Assembly: GCA_043228905.1 (NCBI GenBank)
Contig: JBHGNT010000002.1
Location: 16,492,001 to 16,556,000 of the forward strand
DNA from: Azolla caroliniana
Taxonomy: Eukaryota; Polypodiophyta
DNA length: 64,000 nt
Reading direction: 5' to 3'
The notes beneath the pieces are model-generated. The model saw only the letters and a program-made list of their open reading frames with translations. It did no database searches and had not been told where the DNA came from. Both the position numbers and the translations under genes were made by a program. Shown piece by piece: positions 1 through 11,714 of the stretch (the stretch's first letter is position 1; the number at the start of each line of letters is the position of its first letter).

Positions 1-316
1 CCAGAGTATATAAGCAAACCAATATCTCTCCATAATATATCTATGTGTTTGGAGCAAAGAAAGGTTGAGTTGTATGACTTGACAAATGGATGTAGCCAAG
101 TTCATTGGTTTTGGACGAATCCGGACAGAACCAGACTGGCGGCCGGACGAAGACGGAACCAGATGGAGATGCAGACCAGACGGAACCGGCTTGGGATGTT
201 AGACCGGACGGAACCGGACTGGATGGCATGCAGACCAGGCCGGATCAAACGGATGGGACCGGACCAGACAGATGCAGATCGATGGACCGGACGGGTAGAT
301 TTATCGCGACGCACGA
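1..316. other. Unassigned left flank with degenerate purine-rich repeats
   Basis: No gene is recognised here. Positions about 110-300 are built from short degenerate units such as ggaccggacggaacc, with cagacc and gatggcatgc interspersed, so several frames stay open by composition alone. The last bases before 317 might be the decayed end of an integrase reading frame, because the related element E2 also runs its coding frame straight into its LTR, but the match is only a few residues. Confidence 0.4.
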
Positions 317-920
317 TGTCTTGAAGTTTTCCGGTGTGAAATGAACAAAATCATCTAGTTCTTTGGAGGTCAAGTGAAGGTGTAATATGCACTTAAACAT
401 TTGTAAAAAGAAGACTAAAAAGCCTAGTAAAAGAAAATTTGTATACAAATGGGTGCAAGTAAAAATTTGAACCTTACACCTCCAAGTTGAAAGTCAATAG
501 GCTTACCACTAAGCCAAGTCATATCTTCAAAAGTTGTACTTTGATAATTTTACATGTAAATTCTCATACATGAGAGCTTAGATGATGACATGGCAAACAT
601 GCATTGCATGCATTTCATGCATTATGTGCATGTCTTGCACCCTCACATGCACCATATGCATGGGGGCATCTATAAAAGAGTGGAGGAATCAAGCAAGAGA
701 AAACTAATGAAAAATTTGGGAAAAATAAGAAACTTGTTATCTTATTGTTGATGTATCTTGTCTCTCAAATCTAAAGTTAAGCTTTAATCTTTATCTCAAT
801 CTCTCTCAATCTAGCTTAAATACTTTCTCGCTAAAGCTAGTACAAACTTCAAATCCTTCCGGTCCAGAACCCCGGCGGTTCCTCCTCACGATTCGCACAT
901 AGTGACGGATTTTCACGACA
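317..920 (+). repeat. LTR of an E2-related Ty3/gypsy element (solo or 3' LTR)
   Basis: The segment starts tgtcttg and ends cacgaca. Its last 60 bases (ccggcggttcc ... cacgaca) resemble the U5 end of the E2 LTR at 56914 read on the minus strand. A TATA box (tctataaaag) lies near 670, followed by a CT-rich leader. Flanks are acga (313-316) and acgc (921-924), a possible degenerate 4-bp target duplication. It joins a fragment of copia B on its right. The left boundary is inferred from the distance to the tRNA-like segment and is less certain than the right one. Confidence 0.6.
465..516 (-). other. tRNA-like (pol III box) segment antisense within the LTR
   Basis: On the minus strand TGGCTTAGTGG (506-516) fits a tRNA A box and GGTTCAAAT (465-473) a decayed B box, about 33 bases apart. 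A similar module sits in both E2 LTRs in the same orientation relative to the LTR. It does not fold as a full tRNA by eye, so it is read as a SINE-like or tRNA-derived piece. Confidence 0.45.
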
Positions 921-947
921 ACGCCAACTCAGGAGGATGTTCATCCT
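921..947 (+). mobile_element. Left fragment of copia element B
   Basis: The bases aggaggatgttcatcct match the GAG-pre-integrase coding stretch of relatives (for example 14232-14249 in C) and continue after element A at 6758. The last five bases, atcct (943-947), are the target duplication of A. Everything of B upstream of this fragment is absent and replaced by the gypsy-type LTR. Confidence 0.75.
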
Positions 948-1361
948 TGTTGAGCGGCAAGCTCAACTGGAGCCGGATCGGCTGGATAAGCCTGAGCCGG
1001 TGAGTGAGACGGATCGGTAAGCTGGTGAGCAACCGAGCCGCCAAGCAACAGAGCCGGTGAGTTGGGGACCTGGATAGCCGGATCCAATCGGTAACCGGAA
1101 GCCTAGTATTAGTTTAGACTACTAGGCAGTTATAGTCTCGTAGTAAGTGTCAGATGCTCATGTGAGCATTGAAGTACACGATACTTTTGTCAGTCCCACG
1201 AGGACTTGTATAAATAGCGCTACTGAGCATAGTTGTAATTACAGAGTGTGTATATTGTTTTGAATATAGCTTTTGCGTTCTGCTCTCTCTGTCTCTCCCG
1301 TGAACTATGTGTATTCTCTGCTTTCTCTGTTTTCTAACGCTTCCGCAAGTAATCGTTTTCA
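948..1361 (+). repeat. 5' LTR of element A
   Basis: 414 bp, tgttgagcgg to aatcgttttca. A TATA-like tataaatag lies near 1210, followed by a CT-rich transcribed leader near 1280. It is paired with 6344-6757. Confidence 0.92.
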
Positions 1362-1379
1362 TGGTATCAGAGCGCGAGG
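1362..1379 (+). other. Primer binding site of A (initiator tRNA-Met)
   Basis: The sequence tggtatcagagcgcgagg immediately follows the LTR. TGGTATCAGAGC is the complement of the 3' end of plant initiator tRNA-Met, the usual primer of copia elements. Confidence 0.9.
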
Positions 1380-1456
1380 GTTGAGAACCTCTACAACTGA
1401 CAAACGCTTGAAAGCAAACCCTAACAGGTCGTAAGAACAACAAACAGAGAGAAGCG

Positions 1457-4400
1457 ATGGATAGAGGAATGGCTAGCTCGCTCCCTGTGGAGAAACTCGA
1501 CAGATCCAACTACGCATCTTGGTCGTACAAGATGCACCAGTACCTGCTTGGGCATGGCTACTAGAGTTTCGTCGAAGGAGCCAACGAAACAACACCTGAT
1601 GCGGCACATAAGGGATTCCCAGTGTGGGAACAATCGACAAGTAGAGTGATGTACTGCTTCGCGTCCAGTGTCGGAGACCAACTGCTGAGCCACATCCGAG
1701 ATGCCAAGACACCGAAGGAGGCTTGGGGAAACCTGAAGAAGGTTTTCGCCGCGAGCACTATAGCCCAGAAGCTGCAACTCCGACAGGAGTTGAGCAATGT
1801 CCGACAGAAGGACATGTCGGTGGCGGATTACACGGCCCGGATCAAAGAGATCTGTGACTTGCTTGCCTCTATCAACGTTACTGTAGAGGAAGACGAGATG
1901 GTATAGGTCTGTCTTGGGGGCTTGGCGTCTAAGTTAAGAGTGTTCCGAATGGCGGTGTGTACAAGGGAGAATACACCGTCATTTTTCAACTTACAGTCGA
2001 TGCTCCTTATAGAGGAGAACCACGCCGGTGCATCAACTAGCGCACCCATTGACAGCTGGATGCTGTACACGGAAGCAGATCGTTCCTGTGGGCGTGGTGG
2101 ACGAGGCGGGTCGGCACGCAATGGAGGCGGCTGGCAAGACCAGGAACAAAGGCACATAGAACGTGCCGATAGCAGTTCAGGACCCTTCGGGAGCAGGGGG
2201 AGTCATGGCGGCACCGGAAGACGGCAAGAGAAGACTGCAACGGAATGCTGGTTTTGTGGCAAAAAGGGCCACAGAGAGAGCGAGTGTTGGAGAAAACATG
2301 CCGATTCGGACAAATCTGGATCCGGCAAGGCCGGCAAGGATGGCCGGCAAAGCTCGCACTACACGAAGGGATCGGGAGGATCCAAGAACGGTAACGGGCC
2401 AACCTTGGTGATGAAGCACGAGGCGAACTCGATGAAGAAGACCACTTCTAAATCGGAGGAAGTGTGGTATGTTGATTCCGGTGCGTCGAACCACATGACG
2501 AGCCACAAAGAGTGGTTCTCCTTTTTGGAGAAATCAGATCAACCAAGAGTAGTCGAAACCGGAGACGACACTCCTCACCCAATCGTGTACGTCAGAGAAG
2601 TCCCTTTGAGCCACGTCGGACAGAAGGGGAAGCTGATGAACGTATTACACGTTCCAACAATCACGAAGAACTTGGTGTCGGTCGTACAGATCATCGACCA
2701 AGGGATGCAGGTGTGGTTTATGCACCTCGGGTGCTTAATCGAGGAAGAGGGCTAGATTATTGCGCAAGGGAGCAGAGACGGGAGGATGTTTATCCTCGAC
2801 ACCAATGACATCGGCACCGCTCTATTTGCAAAGGACAGAAGGTCGAATTGGACATCGACCTATGGCACAAGTGGATAGGCCATGTCAATTACTGAAGGCT
2901 TCAAGACCTGCAAGCGAAACAAGTTGTTTTCGGTTTGCCGAAGTTCAGCGGCCGGAAGGCCCAAGTATGTGAAGCCTGCCAACTCGGGAAGCAACACCGG
3001 TTTCCATTCCCTACCGAACATAACCGGAGCCATAACAACCTCTACCTTATCCATTCGGATGTGTGGGGACTGACACAGAATGTTAATCTTGGCGGGAGTC
3101 GATATTTCGTCTCCTTCATCGATGACTATACGCGGCACACATGGATCTACCTCATTGAGCGGAAGAGTGAAGTCTTCGAGTGTTTCCGGAGTCTCCAAAG
3201 CATGGTGGAACAAGAATCGGAGAGGAAGATCTAATGCTTGCGGTCGGATGGCGGAAAAGAATACTTTTCTGGCCAATTCAACACTTATCTGCAGCAAAAG
3301 GGAATTCGGCGAGAGTTCAGCTGCAGATACACACCGCAATAGAATGGTGTTGCCGAAAGGATGACCGATCGCTTATTGATGTGGCAAGGGCAATGCTGGA
3401 GGAGAAGAGCATGCTGAACGGCTGTCTACATCCAGAACCGGACCGGTGACAAGGTGTCAGCTCACGAGTTGTATTTCGGGCGCAAGACAAATTTGAGACA
3501 TCTTAAGATCTTCGGTAGCATTGCATATGTGCATGTACCGGATGAGAAGTGGAGGAAGTTGGATGCAAAATCGGAAAAATGCATCCTAGTCGTCTATGCT
3601 CAAGAGCAAAAGGGTTATAAGTGTTATAACCCCCAGACAAAGCAGGTCTGAGTTAGTCGAGATGTCAAGTTCGATGAATCGGCATCGTGGTACTCCTTAC
3701 TGACTCCGACTTCCGAATCCAACCCGATGCCGGAGGATGAGGCTAGTGAGCCTGAACCGGCCCAGATAGATGATGATGAAGCGTGGACTTAGGTGAGAGT
3801 TCGGAATCGTTTTGGTTGAGCGGGAAAAACAAGAGACTGAGTCAATCTGACCAGTTTGATGAGGAACCGACGAGTAGTGGAGACTCTGCCGTGCTCTCCC
3901 CGCGCAAGGAACCGAGGAGACGGTTCACGCGCAAAGAGAAAGGGAAGAAAACGATGTCGGAATTCGAAATCGGCAACGATGAGTTGGATCGGTGTGCATC
4001 TGACTCCGGCAAGGAGAAAGGTGGATCTTCGGCAACGTAGACCAAACCGGCCAAGAAGGGCCTCAAACCGGGTAACGGTGAATTATGCCGGTCCACCCGC
4101 CAGAAGGATCCCGTCAAGCGGTAGGGGTACAATGAGTACATGGCGCATCACTATGCGTACATGAACAAGGTGGCGGAAGTGCGTGAGCTAGAGAGCTACG
4201 CAGAAGCGGAAAAGGACGCAAATTGGCATGCCGCTATGGAGGAAGAAATGCAGGCACTTGATGTCAACGAGACATGGGACCTAGTTGACCCTCCCCGTCA
4301 CTGTAAACCGATCGGATGCAAGTGGCTGTACAAGGTAAAGTACAATGCCGACGGTTCAGTTAACCGGTACAAGGCCTGGTTAGTGGCGAAGGGATACGCG

Positions 4401-5731
4401 CAGACCCAAGGAATCGACTACGACAAGACATTCGCTCCGGTAGCGAAGATGACGATGGTTCGTGTGGTGCTGGCGGTTGCTGCAGAAAGGGGGTGGCATC
4501 TTCACCAGATGGATGTGAAGAATGCGTTGTTTCAGGGTGATCTTGAAGAAGAAGTATTTATGACTCAGCCCCCCGGTTTTCGATCGGAGATGAACAGGTT
4601 GGCGGTATGCCGACTGAAGAAGTTGTTGTACGGCCTGAAGCAAGCCCCTCGAGCTTGGAATGCGAAGATCACGCACCGGTTGCGTAAGATAGGGTTTGCG
4701 GCCTCCAAGTTCGACTCTTCGTTGTTCATCCGGAAAGGCTCAGCTGGTATGGTATGTATCTTGCTGTATGTTGATGATTTAGTCATCACTGGACCGGGTC
4801 TTCCAGAAGTCAACCACGTCAACAAGTCCCAGTTGTCGGACGCATTTGAGATGAAGGACATGGGGGACCTTCATTACTTTCATGGGATCGAGGTGATCCG
4901 AACCCCCGATGGCATATTGCTCTCACAACGACATTATGTCTTGAATATGCTGTACAAGTTCGGCATGACAGAATGCCGACCTGTCTCCACATAGTTGGAC
5001 CGGAACCAGAAGCTTCGTCCCAACTCCGGACTAGCCTGCAACGAGAAACGGTTCCGACAAATTGTCAGAAGACTTATTTACTTGACTATCACGCGACCCG
5101 ACATCAGCTATCTGGTCGGAATGATAAGTTAGTTCATGCAGAAGCCGACCATGGAGCACCTTCAGTGCGCGCAACGGATACTGCGATATGTAAGCGGCAC
5201 GAAGGACCAGGGCCTGTTGTACCGACGCGGTATACCCGAAGAGCTGGTCGGTTACACAGATGCCGACTGGGCCGGCGATGCATCAGATCGCCTATCAACC
5301 TCCGGTTACATGTTTTCCCTAGGTAGCGCGGATGTTGCGTGGAGCAGCAAAAAGCAGCCAACAGTTGCTCTGTCGAGCACTGAGGCTGAGTATCGAGGCG
5401 CTACCGTTGCCACTTGTGAAGCCATTTGGCTTCGACGACTGCTGCAAGACCTACGGATCGAGGTACCGACCCTGATTCTGATCTACTGCAACAACATAAG
5501 CAACATGCAACTCGCCAAGAACCCCGTATTCCATGCTCGCACAAAGCACATAGAAGTGCACTATCACTTCGTGCGTGAGCGTGTGTTGAGCGGTGAGGTC
5601 GAACTTCGGTATGTTCACACGGATCGGCAAGTTGCCGACATCTTCACCAAACCACTTAGATCGGACAAGTTGCAACACTTCACCGAAATGCTTGGTGTTC
5701 AGCATCTCGACGTGCCACACTTGAGGGTGAG
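1457..5731 (+). pseudogene. Gag-pol polyprotein of element A, disrupted
   Basis: The start ATG at 1457 opens a gag of the UBN2/Retrotran_gag type. In order come a CCHC knuckle (2246-2287), protease DSGA (2474-2488), GAG-pre-integrase near 2760-2960, integrase zinc finger and core (2935-3400), reverse transcriptase with YVDDL (4767-4781) and RNase H to about 5720 (TDADWAG, STEAEY, the KHIEVHYHFVRE block). Breaks seen: TAG at 1562 where relatives have Trp, TAG at 1904 where they have Gln, TAG at 2753, a lost base near 2833, TGA near 2894, TAA at 3232, several indels at 3340-3450, TGA near 3650 and a stop after 4991. The reading frame changes at least three times, so no polyprotein can be made. 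Confidence 0.9.
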
Positions 5732-6349
5732 AACGAGCAAAGACACCAGAACGGGCAAAGGCAAAGAGACTGCCGATTGCGCCGGTGAGGGAAGAACTGA
5801 CGAAAGGAGATTCAAGAAGAAGAAAGGAGCCGAGTCGACACGTCCGAACAAGTCGGAACAAGTGGCAGCGGCGGTAGAGTCAAGAAGGACAGGGCCGACC
5901 GAAGGAAGAAGGCCAAGACCCGAACATGGTCCGATGTGGTGAAGGGCTTGGAACCAGAAGACAAATCGGGAGCAACCGATTCGGACAAGAGCTGGAACGA
6001 ATCAAATACAGTCGATTCGGTTCAACAGACAGATTCAGAAGAATCAGATAAATTCAAGGCCAAGAGGACGACAAGGCAGCGAAAGTCGACGCCAAGACGA
6101 AGGAATCGGCGAACCGGAACGCGCCGAAGTCAGAACAGTAAGGGAGCTGAATTGGGCCTATTGAGCAGACAAGCCGACCGAGAAGGTCGAGGTGCGCAGA
6201 ACAAGAGGGGTCGCGGCAAACAGAACCGGACCGGACGAGGAGCGCGAGCAAGGCGGAGCGACGACAGGAGAAGTTGGTTGGAAGAATTGACTGCCACAGA
6301 GGCTGACACTAGGATCCAACCTCAAGTTGAGCTTGAGGGGGAGTGTTGA
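5732..6349 (+). pseudogene. Charged C-terminal extension of the A polyprotein
   Basis: After RNase H the frame does not end but continues as a Lys/Arg/Glu/Ser-rich tail. One frame runs to 5942 and a second covers 5936-6349, so at least one frameshift lies between. Recognisable pieces shared with B and C are TWSDVVKGL, SRQADR and GRGARARR. The frame ends PQVELEGEC, where LEGE is encoded by the polypurine tract and Cys-stop by the first six LTR bases. No known domain is visible. A nucleic-acid-binding or nuclear-targeting role is only a guess from composition. Confidence 0.75.
6332..6343 (+). other. Polypurine tract of A
   Basis: cttgagggggag directly precedes the 3' LTR and primes plus-strand synthesis. 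A near copy, cttgagggtgag, lies at 5720-5731 just after RNase H. Confidence 0.88.
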
Positions 6350-6757
6350 GCGGCAAGCTCAACTGGAGCCGGATCGGTTGGATAAGCCTAAGCCGGTGAG
6401 CGAGACGGATCGGTAAGCCGGTGAGCAACCGAGCCGGCAAGAAACAGAGCCGGTGAGCTGGGGACCCGGATAGCTGGATCCAATCGGTAACCGGAAGCCT
6501 AGTATTAGTTTAGACTACTAGGCAGTTATAGTCTTGTAGTAAGTGTCAGATGCTCGTGTCAGCATTGAAGTAAGCGGTACTTTTGTCAGTCCCACGAGGA
6601 CTTGTATAAATAGTGCTACTGAGCATAGTTGTAATTACAGAGTGTTTATATTGTTTTGAATATAGCTTTTGCGTTCTGCTCTCTCTGTCTCTCCCGTGTA
6701 CTCTGTGTATTCTCTGCTTTCTTTGCTTTCTAATGCTTCCGCTAGTAATCGTTTTAA
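6344..6757 (+). repeat. 3' LTR of element A
   Basis: 414 bp, equal in length to the 5' LTR but with many transitions, for example the terminal ttttca changed to ttttaa. Followed by the target duplication atcct. Confidence 0.92.
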
Positions 6758-6762
6758 ATCCT

Positions 6763-9662
6763 CGACACTAATGACGTTGTCACCGCTTTATTCGCAAAAC
6801 GACAGAAGATCGAGTCAGATATCGACCTGTGGCACAAGCAGATTGACCACGTCAATTATCAAAGGCTTCAGGACCTGCTGTTGAAATAGGTGGTGTTCGG
6901 ATTGCTGAAATTTAGTGGCTGAAAGGCCCAAATTTCTGAAGCTTGCTAGCTTGGGAAGCAACACCGACTTCAATTCCCCAATGAGAAAAAATGGAGCCAT
7001 AACAAGCTCTATTGGTACATTCGTCTTGGTGGGAGTCGATATTTCGTCTCCTTCATCGATGACTACAGTCGGCACACAAGGACCTACCTGATCGAAAAGA
7101 AAAGCGAAGTTTTCGACTATTTCTGGAACTTACATAATTTAGTTGAATGGGAAACAGAGAGGAAGATCAAGTGCATGTAGTCGGATGGCGGGAAAGAATA
7201 CATTTCCAGCCAATTCAACAATTATTTGTGGCAAAAAGGAATTCGGAGGGAATTCAGCTACCGATACACGCCAGAATAGACGATATAGCCGAGAGGAAGA
7301 ATCGGTCGATCGTCAAGGTGACACATGCAATGCTGGAAGAGAAGAACATGACCAAGTTCTACTATGCCGAAGAGTTCTGCACAACCATCTACATCAAAAA
7401 TCGGATCGGGGAGAATGTGTTGGCACACGAAATGTATCTCGAGTGGAAGCCGAATGTATGACACGTGAGGATATTTGGTAGTATTGCCTATCTGCATGTG
7501 CCGGATGAGAGGTGGAGAAAGTTGGACCCAAAGTCGGAGAAGTGCATTTTGGTTGGCTACTCACATGAACAGAAAGGGTATAATTGTTATAACCCCCAAA
7601 CCAAACAAGTTCGAGTAAGCCGCAATGTCGAATTTGATTAGTCGGCATCATTGTACTCCTTACTGACTTCGACTCCGACTCCGACCCCTGACAAATCTGA
7701 CTACACAATCACAAAGGATGTGGCCAGTGAGCCCAAAATGATCCGGGCAGAAGAAATAGAAGACTTGTGTACTCTAGACGAGAGTCCTATTTCATTCCGG
7801 CTGAGTGGGCCGAATGAAGACCTGAGTAGGAATGACGAGCAAGATGATGACCCAGCAAATAGTGCAGACTAGGCCGTGCTCTCCCTGCGCAATAAACCAA
7901 GGAGATGGTTCACTCACAAAGAGAAGGGGAAGAAGAAGATGTCGAAATACGACACGGGCAAAGACGAGTCAGATTACAGCGAATCCGACTCCGGAAAGAA
8001 TGAGGACAGACCTTCGGAAACGAAGTATGAGTCAGCCAAGAAGGCCATAAAATCGGCAAAGCAGAAGTTGTGCCAATCTACCCACCAAAAGAATCTCGTG
8101 AAGCGGTATGGGTATAATGAGTACATGGCGCATCACTATGCGTACATGACGAAAGTGGCAGAAGTGAGTGAACCGGAGAGCTACGTAGAAGCGGCAAAGG
8201 ACGCGGATTGACATGTCGCGATGGAGGAAGAAATGTGGGCCCTTGATGCCAACGATACCTAGGACATGGTTGACCCTCCCCGACATTGTAAACTGATCGG
8301 CTGCAAGTGGGTATACAAGGTGAAGTACAACACTGACAGTTTGGTCAACCGGTACAAGGCCCGATTAGTGGCCAATGGATATGCACTGACCCACGGAATT
8401 GACTACGACGAAACCTTCGCTTCGATAGCGAAGATGACGACGATCCGTGTGGTGTTGGTAGTTGTTGCGGCAAGGGAGTGAAATCTTCACCAGATGGATG
8501 TGAAGAATGTGTTTCTTCAAGGGGATCTTGAGGAACAAGTCTATATGATCCAGCTCCCCCGGATTTCAGATGGAGATGAACAAGTCGGTAGTGTGCCGAC
8601 TCAAGATGTCGTTTTATGGCTTGAAGCAAGCCCTCGTGAGCTTGGAATTCGACGATAACGCACCCGTTGTGTAAGATGGGGTTTGCGTCCTCGAAGTCCA
8701 ACTCTTTTTTGTTCATCCGAATAGGTCCGAAAGGTCCAGTATGCATTTTGTTGTATGTCGACGACTTGGTCGTTACCGGACCCGACCTCCCTGAAATCGG
8801 CCGAGTGAAGTCCCAACTATCCAATGCATTCAAAATGAAGGACCTAGGGCACCTTCAATACTTTCTAGCAATCGAAGTGATCCATTCCCCCGATGGCATA
8901 TTGCTATCTCAACGACACTATGTGCTGAATATGTTAAGTTCGGCATGACCGAATGCCAATCAGTCTCAACACCGTTGGACTGAAACCTCAAGCTAGGTCT
9001 CGACTCCGGACTGACCTACAACAAGAAATGGTTTCGACAAATTGTAGGAAGCCTTATCTATTTGACACTCACTTGACACGACATCAACTATCTGGTCGAA
9101 GTGATCAACCAATTTATGTAGAAGTCGATCGTCAAGCACCTTCAGTGCGCGCACCGACTATTGAGGTATGTGAGTGGCACTAAGGATCAGAGACTGTTAT
9201 ACCGACATGGTATAACCGAAAATCTAGTCGGTTATGCAGATGTTGATTGGGCCGGTGATGCATCATATCGTTGGTCCACCTCCGGTTTTATGTTCTCTCT
9301 AGGTAGCCCGATTGTTGCATGGAGCAGCAAAAAGTAGCCGACCGTGACTCTGTCAAGCACTGAGGCTGAGTATCGGGGCACTATCGTTGCCACTTGTGAG
9401 GCCATATGGCTTCGGCGACTGCTGCAAGACCTCTAGATCAAAGTACTGACTCCGATCCCGATCTACTGCGACAACATAAGTAGCATGGAGTTGGCCAAGA
9501 ACCCCATATTCCATTCTCGCACAAAGCACATCAAAGTGCATTATCACTTCAATATGTTCAAACGGATCGGCAGGTTCCCGACATCTTCACCAAGGCACTC
9601 AACACTGACAAGTTGCAACACTTTTCGGAGATGCTTGGTCTTCGGCATCTCGGCTTGCCGCA
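6763..9662 (+). pseudogene. Pol region of element B, heavily mutated
   Basis: Segments in different frames match relatives: GAG-pre-integrase and integrase zinc finger (6763-7000), integrase core (7143-7480, including LGGSRYFVSFIDDYSRHT near 7030-7080), an acidic linker (7651-8100), reverse transcriptase from MAHHYAYM near 8124 with YVDDLV near 8754, and RNase H (about 9190-9660). Stops and indels occur about every 100-300 bases, for example TAG near 7278 where relatives have Gln. The codon-by-codon match to A and C is the evidence; no working product is possible. Confidence 0.85.
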
Positions 9663-10277
9663 CTTGAGGGGGAAGAAAGGGTAAAGGCACCAAAAAATCA
9701 ACCGGAGAGGAGGAAACAACCGAAACAAGGGGAGACGAGAAGAAAAAGGGAGCCAAGTTGACTGAAGAAGTCGGCACACTCAAAAAAGTCGGAACAAGCG
9801 GCGATGTAGACAGAGTCAAGAAGGACAGAGGTGATCGGAAGAAAAGGGCCAAGACCCGGACATGGTCTGATGTGGTAAAGGGCCTGAAGATCAAGGATGA
9901 ATTGGAGACAGCCAATTCGGACAAGAGCTGGAACAAATCAGAGGCAACCGATTTAGAAGAGGTGTTCAATTTGGAGGAGTTGAATCAACTTAAGGCCAAG
10001 TGGACAAGAAGGTAGCAGAAATCGACACCGGCACAGAGGAGTTGGCAAGTCGAGAAGCACCAAAGTCACAACAACGAAGGAGCTGAGATGGGCCTTATGA
10101 GCAAACAAGCTGATCGAGGAGGTCGAGGTGTGGAAGTAGACGGGTCATGGAAAGCGGGACCGGACGGGCGGAGGAGCGCCAGCAAGGCGAGAAGACGCCA
10201 AGAGAAGTTGACTGCAAGGATTGGCAAAGACTAACACTAAGATTTGACCTCAAGTTAAGCTTGAGGGGGAGTGTTGA
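9663..10277 (+). pseudogene. Charged C-terminal extension of element B
   Basis: It starts at the internal polypurine-like copy cttgagggggaa (9663-9674) after RNase H and ends at TGA inside the LTR (10275-10277). It contains TRTWSDVVKGL and KDELETANSD near 9860-9925, blocks also present in A (first) and in C and G (second). Downstream residues are again Arg/Gly-rich. A stop near 10013 and frame changes break it. Confidence 0.7.
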
Positions 10278-10706
10278 GCGGACAAGCTCAACCTTATCCG
10301 GATTGATTGAGTAAGCCAGAGCTGGATCGGTGTCTAGAGAAGAGAGCCGTATTTGGAGGGCCGGATCAGAGAGCCGGACCCACGTGCAGACCGGTAGTCC
10401 GTTGGAGGTCTACACTCCTAGGACCGTAGTTATCCTAGGAGTTAGTGTTAGTAGCTCAGTACGAGCATTAAAGTACTTGTTAGTACTTCTGTCAGTCCTT
10501 TTAAGGATTAGTATAAAAGTGCTCATTGAGCATATTGTATGTACAGAGTGATATTTTGTAATTTGAGTTTTATGTTGTTCTGCTCTCTCTATCTCTCCTG
10601 CGTACTCTTTGTGTGTGTAATTCAAGCTTTCCATTAAACCTAGTTTATTTTTTATTGTTATTTGGCTGAGCCGGTTTGAGCAAGCTTCTGCACATTAACT
10701 TTCACA
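10272..10706 (+). repeat. 3' LTR of element B
   Basis: Begins tgttgagcgg after cttgagggggag (10260-10271) and ends ttaactttcaca. A TATA-like tataaaagtg lies near 10512. It is closer in sequence to the M LTR (49723-50129) than to the A LTR, for example in the gtgctcattgagca and ggctgagccggtt stretches. Confidence 0.85.
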
Positions 10707-11424
10707 CTTTGTATTTGAAATCATGAACTTTAGAAATATACATGTAACTTAATGTTTTGATTTTGTTAACTTATTAAATGTTATTAAACTAGCAAATGTT
10801 GTATGGTTGCAAGAACATGTGATACTGGTGTACCAAGTTTTTGTAGATAGCCTAAAATTGTACAATTATAAAAGGAATCTATAAGTGGAATGCGCGATCC
10901 TTCCACTTGTGAATAGGAACATGTTTTTCTTCGACTCATTTTCTTTGTATTCTTTTCTTCGACTCATTTTCTATGAAAACCTTCTTTCTTCGTCACCCTT
11001 ATTTTCTTCTTCTTTTTCAACTGTCTTTTTCGAGATCTGCCTTATGGAAAGGGAGTACCTCCACTGGGTTCACCAATGTCAGAAGGATTAACCATCGGTC
11101 ATCAAAGCACCCCAGGGTGTGGTAGCCAAACAACACTTAGACCATGACAAAGACATCACCACGTGCGCAAAGTTATTCTAGGCGCATGAATTCACACCGA
11201 ACAAAGTGGAACAACTTAGTGCCACGTTCTTCTATGCACGTTTGATTAAATAACTAAAAGTCTAATTTGTCGACAACTCGTTGGTCTTTGGACTCGTGTC
11301 AACATCCTCCTCGCTACTTACAAATGGGATTTTGAAACGATGATTGACACAAGGTTCATCCCCACCTATGTCACCTCCACGTGGCTCTCTAGTCGATGCA
11401 AATAATTCTTCACCACCACCAATA
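10707..11424. other. Flank between B and D, no gene recognised
   Basis: AT-rich near 10707-10870, then more even composition. The right end, caccaccaccaata, continues after D at 22709 (caataagatgaaag), so both sides belonged to one older sequence, possibly the decayed interior of the element whose LTR lies at 22897-23339. I found no gag or pol motif. Confidence 0.5.
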
Positions 11425-11681
11425 TGATGGGAACTACAAGGTTCCTTATGCGCAACACTCGGCCACAACCGAGCTTAAAATCATACACAGAAAAAACGGG
11501 AAATAAAAGCACGACACGAAGAAGAGAAGAGTACACAAGATGTTTACGTGGAAAACCCAAAGAGGGAAAAACCACGGCAGCCCACAAGCTGCAAACTATC
11601 ACTATGTTAGAATGTACAACAGTGAGTTCACGGAGGCTCACGATCTTCGCCACAGGCGGCGGTTACAATAGAGGCAACGCC

Positions 11682-11714
<33 letters not shown>

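Larger units (their letters stand above)
948..6757 (+). mobile_element. Ty1/copia retrotransposon A, full length, inserted in B
   Basis: The element is 5810 bp with two 414-bp LTRs beginning tgttgagcgg. It has a tRNA-iMet primer site directly after the 5' LTR and the polypurine tract cttgagggggag directly before the 3' LTR. The perfect 5-bp duplication atcct (943-947 and 6758-6762) marks insertion into the GAG-pre-integrase coding region of B. Domain order is gag, zinc knuckle, protease, integrase, reverse transcriptase, RNase H, as in Ty1/copia. The LTRs differ at many sites and the ORF is broken repeatedly, so the copy is not recent and is inactive. Confidence 0.93.
6758..10706 (+). mobile_element. 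Copia element B, 3' part, host of A
   Basis: The sequence resumes exactly at the interrupted GAG-pre-integrase codons (atcctcgacactaatgac) and continues through integrase, reverse transcriptase, RNase H, a charged tail, polypurine tract and a 435-bp 3' LTR. It is the same family as A, C and G, but more decayed. The 5' LTR and gag are missing, so no target duplication can be tested. Confidence 0.88.

Noticed and set aside
41-448. Several ORFs of 60-90 codons at the left edge
   Set aside because: Overlapping open frames on both strands over purine-rich repeats; no protein similarity recognised.
600-665. CRISPR-like or palindromic array of atgcat words
   Set aside because: Simple atgca repetition in a plant LTR; no spacer structure and not a prokaryotic context.
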